Shown: in pieces, positions 58,207-64,000 of the stretch | How the letters are laid out: each line of letters begins with the position of its first letter | Position numbering within the stretch: the first letter of the stretch is position 1 | Assembly (NCBI GenBank): GCA_913051775.1 | Contig: CAJXCL010000006.1 | Span: 1 to 64,000, forward strand | Direction of reading: 5' to 3' | Length of the DNA: 64,000 nucleotides | Source of the DNA: an uncultured Nitrospirota bacterium | Lineage (GTDB): Bacteria > Nitrospinota > Nitrospinia > CAJXCL01 | The notes under the pieces: model-generated | Told to the model about the DNA's origin: nothing | The model's database searches: none | Seen by the model: only the letters and a program-made list of their open reading frames with translations | Made by a program: the position numbers and the translations under genes

Positions 58207-60714
58207 TTAGCCGCATTTTGAATAACCACACAGTCGGCATAGCAGGCAGCCATCGGCATGTTCAAGATTCCCTCCATTGCAATCCGGACAGATCATGATC
58301 GTGGCCAATTCAAGAAGGTGCGGGTCGTCAGGCTCTTCAAACTTTGTATCTGATTTGGGTTGATTTCCCTTCTTTTCCTCTTTTTTTCTTTTTAAATATT
58401 GATGTATAGCTTTTCCAATAGCATCCGAGCAGGACAAGATTTTCTCACCGTTTTCCCATGATTGCTGGTGGCAGCTTATTCCGCGCAGTTGTTTGGTAAT
58501 GATATCTGGTTCAATATTTGACCTGAGGGCGAGCGAAACCAGGCGCCCTATAGCTTCTAACTGGGAAGCCGCACATCCGCCGGCTTTTCCCATCTGAGTA
58601 AATATTTCAAAAGGAATTTCATTGTCACATTCATTAACAGTTAAATACATGTTGCCGCAGCCTGTTGATACTAACTGGGTACTCCCACGAGTTATTTTTG
58701 GTCTGGGTCTTGGAGTTATTTTTGTGGAGGGCTGCTGTTTTTTTGCGGGTTTAACAGTACCAGTTGTCAGTACCTGTTTGGATCTGCTGCCATCCCTGTA
58801 AATTGTGACCCCTTTGCAACCGGTAGAGTGGGCAAGCATATAGGCTTTGCGAATGTCATCCTCGGTTGCTGAATTAGGAAAATTCACTGTTTTGGAAACG
58901 GCATTATCCGTACTTTTTTGAAAAGCAGCCTGTATTTTTATATGCTGTTCAGGAGTAGCATTATGTGCTGTAACAAATAAGCTTGCGATATCTGCGGGTA
59001 CTTCAGAAATATTTTCAAGATGTCCTTCATGAGCAATTGTCCTCATCAAGTCAGCCGAATAGAACTCTCTTTCTTTAGCCATCTGTTCAAACAAAGGGTG
59101 AACTTCTATCAGCTCGTCATTATCCATCACATTTCTCACATATGATACGGCAAAGATTGGCTCAATACCGGAAGAACAGTTGGCAATAATGCTGATAGTA
59201 CCTGTTGGCGCGATAGTAGTGGTTGTAGCGTTGCGGGGCTTTATCTCATCCTTATCCTGAGCAGAGTCGAAGGGCGGTTTATCATAAATACTGCCTTCAA
59301 AAGTTGGGAATAAACCCCTTTTTTCGGCTAATAAGACAGATGCCTTTTTTGATTCTTTATTTATAAAGGACATAACCACTTCTCCAATCGTTATAGCTTC
59401 ATCAGAATCATAAGGAATGCCTAGTTTAATAAGCATATCGGCAAACCCCATAACCCCTAATCCAATTTTCCGGTTTGCTTTAGTCATAAGTTCAATTTTT
59501 TTCAAAGGGAAATGATTTATCTCTATAACATTATCCAGAAAATGAACCGCTTTATGTATAGTACAAGAAAGTTTTTCAAAATCTATTTCCCGCAGAATTA
59601 ATGGTGCATCAATGGAGCCATTCGTATCCCCTGAGTTAAGCTTCGCATTGCTGGAACTCCCCCTTTCTTTGACCATGGCTGAAAGATTAATAGAACCTAG
59701 GTTGCAAGATTCATAGGGAAGTAAAGGCTGTTCACCGCAGGGATTTGTGCTTTCTATGCTGCCTGAATTTGGGGTAGGGTTATCCCTGTTAATCCGGTCA
59801 ATAAAGATGATTCCCGGATCGCCGTTTTTCCATGCCGATGAAACTATATTGTTAAAAACCTTTTCTGCGGAAAGTTTCCCTGAAATTTCGTTGGAATGTG
59901 GATTATAAAGGTTGTAATCCTCTCTTTTAATAACCGCTTTCATAAACACGTCAGTTAAAGCCACGGAAATATTGAAATTATTTATCTGATTATCGTCTTC
60001 TTTACATGTGATAAATTTTTCGATATCAGGGTGGTCAACTCTGAGAACTCCCATGTTTGCTCCGCGTCTGGTTCCACCCTGCTTAATAGCTTCAGTTGCC
60101 GAGTCAAATACTTTCATGAACGAAATAGGACCGCTCGACACTCCGTTTGTTGTCGCCACAGGTGAGTTTGCCGGGCGGAGACGAGAAAAGCTAAAACCAG
60201 TTCCTCCTCCGCTTTTATGGATCAATGCAGTATCTTTAATGGTTTCAAAAATGCTTTCCATGGAATCTTCAATTGGCAGAACAAAACAGGCGGATAATTG
60301 CTGCAACTCACGTCCGGCGTTCATTAAAGTCGGAGAATTAGGCAAAAAATCCAGGCTGGCCATCATATTATAAAATTCTTCTTCAGTTACTGAAACATCA
60401 GCATCTGGATTAAATTTGAGATCTGCAGAAGCAATATTTTTTGCAACTCTGAGAAAGAGATCTTTCGGTTTTTCAACGACTTTCCCGTCTTCATTTTTCT
60501 TTAAATACCTCTTTTCCAATACCTTCAGAGAATTTTCAGATAAAACAGGTTCCGGAAATCTGCCTTCGTTTTTAGTATTACCAGCTACATGCTTTATTAA
60601 GGTTTTAAGAGTACCGGGTGGTTCAGTAGGTTTTTGAGAGTTAGAAAGGGTGCTATCCGATGTAGAACTTTTATGCGTTTCTTGTACTCCAGTTTTGCGT
60701 TCTTTTAACTTCAT
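58207..60714 (-). CDS. nrdJ: Adenosylcobalamin-dependent (class II) ribonucleotide reductase
   Basis: [92 protein letters not shown]-terminal [27 protein letters not shown]. Confidence 0.96.
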   Translation of the reverse strand: MKLKERKTGVQETHKSSTSDSTLSNSQKPTEPPGTLKTLIKHVAGNTKNEGRFPEPVLSENSLKVLEKRYLKKNEDGKVVEKPKDLFLRVAKNIASADLKFNPDADVSVTEEEFYNMMASLDFLPNSPTLMNAGRELQQLSACFVLPIEDSMESIFETIKDTALIHKSGGGTGFSFSRLRPANSPVATTNGVSSGPISFMKVFDSATEAIKQGGTRRGANMGVLRVDHPDIEKFITCKEDDNQINNFNISVALTDVFMKAVIKREDYNLYNPHSNEISGKLSAEKVFNNIVSSAWKNGDPGIIFIDRINRDNPTPNSGSIESTNPCGEQPLLPYESCNLGSINLSAMVKERGSSSNAKLNSGDTNGSIDAPLILREIDFEKLSCTIHKAVHFLDNVIEINHFPLKKIELMTKANRKIGLGVMGFADMLIKLGIPYDSDEAITIGEVVMSFINKESKKASVLLAEKRGLFPTFEGSIYDKPPFDSAQDKDEIKPRNATTTTIAPTGTISIIANCSSGIEPIFAVSYVRNVMDNDELIEVHPLFEQMAKEREFYSADLMRTIAHEGHLENISEVPADIASLFVTAHNATPEQHIKIQAAFQKSTDNAVSKTVNFPNSATEDDIRKAYMLAHSTGCKGVTIYRDGSRSKQVLTTGTVKPAKKQQPSTKITPRPRPKITRGSTQLVSTGCGNMYLTVNECDNEIPFEIFTQMGKAGGCAASQLEAIGRLVSLALRSNIEPDIITKQLRGISCHQQSWENGEKILSCSDAIGKAIHQYLKRKKEEKKGNQPKSDTKFEEPDDPHLLELATIMICPDCNGGNLEHADGCLLCRLCGYSKCG

Positions 60715-60947
60715 AATATGCCCTTTCGTAGTAATATTTTTATATAAAATGAGATTAGATTGACCCTCTATATTGTATGGAGAAGAAAATTTACCTCAAT
60801 ATATAGTATATGTCAAGTTAAATTTCGTGCATTTGTAGAAAATTTTGATGAAATACAAACCTGCCAAAACCACCCCTTTAATCCTTACTAAAGGAGGGGA
60901 CACAGTCCGGAACAATCGTTTTGAAAGATCTTCCGTTTCTATGAGAT

Positions 60948-61712
60948 TCATAAATTCTTATCGATTAATGTATCCAAAATTTTCTTGGCTTCTTCAGTAA
61001 TGTTTTCGGAAATTTTATCGTTGTTTTTATCGTGTTTATTAGAACTTTCTTTATTACTTTTGCTGACACGGCCTTTTTTATCTTCGTTTTTCTCACTGTC
61101 TTCTAAACTTCCCGTTATGGCATCCAGACCGGTTTTTATCTTATCCTTCATATCGGGTAATTTAAGTTTATCCTGCACGTTTTCCATAAGTTTTTTTTTC
61201 ATATCTTTCATAACCTTACTTTGCATATTTTCCATAATATTTTTATCAGAAAAAGAGGTTTTCGATAGTTCACGTGAAATATTCAGGATGTAAGGAGCTA
61301 ATTTTGACTTTGCAATGATTTCTTTTTTGGCATAAGGGACAAAGCCGATAGGAATCATAATCACCGCAATAATTAATATTCCCTTAACCAATCCCAGGAG
61401 GCTACCACCAATACGATCGGTAACAGTAAGAGTTTTAGTTTCATATAGCAGCTTTCGGACTAATTGCCCAATCTGGCTTATAATTAGCGCGGAAAAGATA
61501 AATATAAATCCAAAACTTAATAAATCGGCTACCATTTTATTTGAAACAAAATCGGAAATCTGAGTGGAAATAAGAGAATAATATCTATGGGAGAGAATAA
61601 AAGCGAAAATAATTGAAGCAAGTGAAAACAGCTCCTTAATCAGCCCCCTGATAAGGCTGTAAACTGTTGACGCTATCAGTAAAACTATAACGCTAATGTC
61701 AAACCAATGCAT
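60948..61712 (-). CDS. CvpA family membrane protein
   Basis: MHWFDISVIVLLIASTVYSLIRGLIKELFSLASIIFAFILSHRYYSL; four-TM N-part; charged C-tail. Confidence 0.88.
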   Translation of the reverse strand: MHWFDISVIVLLIASTVYSLIRGLIKELFSLASIIFAFILSHRYYSLISTQISDFVSNKMVADLLSFGFIFIFSALIISQIGQLVRKLLYETKTLTVTDRIGGSLLGLVKGILIIAVIMIPIGFVPYAKKEIIAKSKLAPYILNISRELSKTSFSDKNIMENMQSKVMKDMKKKLMENVQDKLKLPDMKDKIKTGLDAITGSLEDSEKNEDKKGRVSKSNKESSNKHDKNNDKISENITEEAKKILDTLIDKNL

Positions 61713-61881
61713 AGTATGCTATTAATTTTATATTATAAAAAATAATAATCAACCCCAATATAGAATTTTAAAAATTCTATATCGGGTTTTGCGTTTTAAT
61801 CTAAATGATTTGGACACGCTCGACATTATGTTGACAATTGAATTGGATTAAAATATTTTAGTGTTTTTGGAGGGTACTAAT

Positions 61882-62118
61882 ATGAATGAAACACATTTTG
61901 ACATAGAATTAAATTGTAGGGGTTTATCCTGTCCATTGCCTATCGTTAAAACAAAAATGGCTATTTCAAAATTGAGGGAAGGACAGGTGCTTAAGATAAT
62001 TTCTACAGACCCCGGGACCAGAGCTGACATGGCTGCATGGTCTTCCAGAACCGGCCATGAAATTATAATGTCTGAAAATAATAACGGGGAATACATTTTT
62101 TATCTTAAACATAAATAA
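61882..62118 (+). CDS. TusA-family sulfur carrier protein
   Basis: LNCRGLSCPLPIVKTKMAISKLREGQVLKIISTDPGTRADMAAWSSRTGHEI (CPxP motif). Track ORF starts at 61861; ATG at 61882 preferred. Confidence 0.92.
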   Translation: MNETHFDIELNCRGLSCPLPIVKTKMAISKLREGQVLKIISTDPGTRADMAAWSSRTGHEIIMSENNNGEYIFYLKHK

Positions 62119-62119
62119 C

Positions 62120-62353
62120 TTAAACCTTTTTTTGGACTATTATATGCCAATCGGTACTGTTTATCTTTATTACTTCCAAAACCTTATGCCCTTCGTTTTC
62201 CATACTTCCGGGGACATTTTTCGTAGCAGGCTCATGGTCAATAATTATTTTAAGAATTTTTCCCGCATCCATTTCTTCAAGCGTTAGTTTAGACTTTACA
62301 AAAGTATAAGGACAAACCTCTCCTTTTATGTTAATTGTTTTATCCGGTTCCAT
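62120..62353 (-). CDS. TusA-like/YeeD-like sulfur carrier protein
   Basis: INIKGEVCPYTFVKSKLTLEEMDAGKILKIIIDHEPATKNVPGSMENEGHKVLEV (CPYTFVK motif). Confidence 0.85.
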   Translation of the reverse strand: MEPDKTINIKGEVCPYTFVKSKLTLEEMDAGKILKIIIDHEPATKNVPGSMENEGHKVLEVIKINSTDWHIIVQKKV

Positions 62354-62368
62354 GTATTAATTTCTATC

Positions 62369-62632
62369 CTATACACAAACAACTTTATCGGTAGAAAAGA
62401 TTATATTCAGCATTTCCTTATAATCTATTGCTTGATTCTCTGTGTTTATTTTACATAAATCCGCGTCTTCTTTAAGAACTTTTACTTTATCTATTTTCCT
62501 CAGTTTTTCTAGGCAAACGGCGTTTTGGATTAAAATTGCCTCATGATTTTCTTTTTTTATATCGAAATATTTTAAAAATGGAGAATCAGGGTTACGGATA
62601 ATAAAAAGAGATTTTTTCATTTTATTTATCAA
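62369..62632 (-). CDS. DsrH/TusB-like small protein
   Basis: SLFIIRNPDSPFLKYF...AILIQNAVCLEKL; position in a DsrE-family operon; 4-nt overlap with the upstream gene. Confidence 0.6.
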   Translation of the reverse strand: MINKMKKSLFIIRNPDSPFLKYFDIKKENHEAILIQNAVCLEKLRKIDKVKVLKEDADLCKINTENQAIDYKEMLNIIFSTDKVVCV

Positions 62633-62967
62633 TGAATAACAACATTTGCCTTATCAAGAAGATCAATAAACTCAGGGGGCTTAATACTTTGATATTTAAT
62701 ATTATTAGAAATAGAGAAATTGCCCGCATCTTCTACATAAAACTTTGCATCCAATTCCGCCAGCATTTTAACATGTTTGAAAGCAGGTTTCATATTGGCC
62801 TTTGATTTATCCAGTTCCTGCAAAACATGACATGAATTTCCTAAGAACACGAGATTTAAAATATTTTCATCATTTAAGGTTAAACCCACGGCAAGGCGAA
62901 GCTTTTCTAAAGCTTTGTTTGTTTCAAAGGTATAATCGGAAAAAATAATAAAAATGCTTTTGGTCAA
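62629..62967 (-). CDS. DsrE/DsrF-like protein
   Basis: SIFIIFSDYTFETNKALEKLRLAVGLTLNDENILNLVFLGNSCHVLQEL; DLLDKANVVIH. Confidence 0.65.
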   Translation of the reverse strand: MTKSIFIIFSDYTFETNKALEKLRLAVGLTLNDENILNLVFLGNSCHVLQELDKSKANMKPAFKHVKMLAELDAKFYVEDAGNFSISNNIKYQSIKPPEFIDLLDKANVVIH

Positions 62968-63040
62968 ATTCCCTCCTAAACGCGTAAAAATTTTGCTACG
63001 AAGTATTTTGAGATTCGTATTTTATTAAATTCCAATGAGA

Positions 63041-63355
63041 TTATATAAACGCAATATACCTGTCTGTTTCATTAGCGATAAAGGCATTGTCATATTGGCT
63101 TCCGTATTTAAATCCTTGGTATTTATAAGCATGAAGCTCATCCGCGCTATGAGTACAAACCGTCACCTTAACTCTCTTATCTTTAGCAAGTTCTTGAAGG
63201 GATTCGTTTGTCCCGTTAAGCGCTCCCTCATGCATCAGAAAAAGTTCAACTTCTATACCCTCTTTTACTGCTGCCGACGAAAGACCAATAGCTGAAAGGG
63301 TATCCTGGCTTTCAGGTCCCTTAAAAAGCAGTATTCCAAGTTTTTTCTTTTTCAT
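63041..63355 (-). CDS. DsrE-like protein
   Basis: KLGILLFKGPESQDTLSAIGLSSAAVKEGIEVELFLMHEGAL...VTVCTHSADELHAYKYQGFKYGSQYDNAF. Confidence 0.72.
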   Translation of the reverse strand: MKKKKLGILLFKGPESQDTLSAIGLSSAAVKEGIEVELFLMHEGALNGTNESLQELAKDKRVKVTVCTHSADELHAYKYQGFKYGSQYDNAFIANETDRYIAFI

Positions 63356-63358
63356 AAA

Positions 63359-63688
63359 TCAGGGACCTTTATCAAGTTCAGGCAAGATAAACTGTTTTTC
63401 AATTTGGGTAATCTCGCTAACTTTTTCCACAATAGTTTTCATTTTTATTTTTAACGGCTCAAAATAAAGGCTGATTTTTCTTTCATTTGCTTTAAAGCGA
63501 GCTGAATTGACACCCTCCAATTTTTTTAACTCACTGGCTATCATATCCTTACCCATAATACAGCAGATATTATTTTTATCGAAATTGATTGTTAAGCGTT
63601 TTTCATCCGCTTGTGCATGGGATGCAACTACAAAAAACATCAAGAACAAAAGACTAATCTTAAAAATCCGCTGCTTTAGCCACATCAT
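63359..63688 (-). CDS. Periplasmic HMA-like protein (signal peptide; NICC motif)
   Basis: Signal peptide MMWLKQRIFKISLLFLMFFVVASHAQA; ICCIMGKDMIASELKKLEGVNSARFKANERKISLYF resembles a heavy-metal-associated fold. Confidence 0.5.
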   Translation of the reverse strand: MMWLKQRIFKISLLFLMFFVVASHAQADEKRLTINFDKNNICCIMGKDMIASELKKLEGVNSARFKANERKISLYFEPLKIKMKTIVEKVSEITQIEKQFILPELDKGP

Positions 63689-64000
63689 CTAAATCCATCT
63701 CCAATTGTTTTGCGACTTTCATCATTGCTCTTGGCTGAAATAAAGCCGCGAAAGCTGTAGGTTTTAAATAAGAAATGTAAATCGTATTTTCATTTTTCGG
63801 CTGGTAAACCACTAATCGGACAGGCATAAAGACGCCTGCTCTCAAATCCGACGAAACAACTTCATTGCAATTTATGAGATTGCACATTTCGATAATCTTA
63901 TAATGCTGAAACCCTATGCTTAATTTATCTACCAGTGCGGCTTTTTCTTTTATGTTATCAACATTTACAATTTTTACAATGCGATAATTTTTTAATTGGG
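63660..64000 (-). CDS. DUF302 family protein (N-terminus beyond the window)
   Basis: Frame is open to the window edge: ...IVKIVNVDNIKEKAALVDKLSIGFQHYKIIEMCNLINCNEVVSSDLRAGVFMPVRLVVYQPKNENTIYISYLKPTAFAALF. Confidence 0.7.
   Translation of the reverse strand, partial: QLKNYRIVKIVNVDNIKEKAALVDKLSIGFQHYKIIEMCNLINCNEVVSSDLRAGVFMPVRLVVYQPKNENTIYISYLKPTAFAALFQPRAMMKVAKQLEMDLDDVAKAADF

Noticed and set aside
1-64000. Search for CRISPR arrays, rRNA, tRNA, prophage or intact IS transposases
   Set aside because: No regularly spaced direct repeats, cloverleaf-like genes, phage structural genes or DDE/Y-transposase motifs recognised by eye; a tool (tRNAscan-SE, ISfinder, minced) would be needed to exclude these fully.

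Overview
This 64 kb AT-rich window reads as a Gram-negative bacterial chromosome segment. I recognise no rRNA, tRNA, CRISPR array, prophage or intact transposase. From left to right it contains: an M16 peptidase pair; a large LPS/surface-glycan locus (several glycosyltransferases, gmd, a heptosyltransferase, an MsbA-like ABC exporter, an MMPL/RND exporter); an lptC-lptA-lptB-rpoN-hpf-ptsN-EIIA(Man)-ptsI block; metK-thyX-surE-ogt; yjbQ, csp, rpsU and mfd; a TIGR00300 protein next to an arginine-dihydrolase-like protein; an OmpR-type two-component system with HtrA/DegQ; an ATP-grasp/M20 pair; a second yjbQ; mobB; an APC permease fused to PTS-EIIA and TrkA-C-like domains; phzF; rsmE, purH and purD; an outer-membrane beta-barrel protein; a class II ribonucleotide reductase; cvpA; and a right-edge operon of TusA/DsrE/DsrH-like sulfur-carrier proteins with a DUF302 protein. 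Main points of interest: (1) the compact sulfur-relay-like operon at the right edge; (2) the APC-EIIA-TrkA-C fusion in a window whose PTS-Ntr genes lack ptsH; (3) a split AgrE/ArgZ-like arginine catabolic pair with a probable ATT start codon; (4) a 272-bp palindromic MITE-like element with TTAA ends; (5) several dispersed repeat families, one apparently inserted in frame inside nrdJ; (6) three decayed genes (sulfotransferase, PIN/VapC, MBL-fold hydrolase); (7) small ORFs below the 60-aa track cutoff. All family calls come from reading motifs by eye; no database searches were run.
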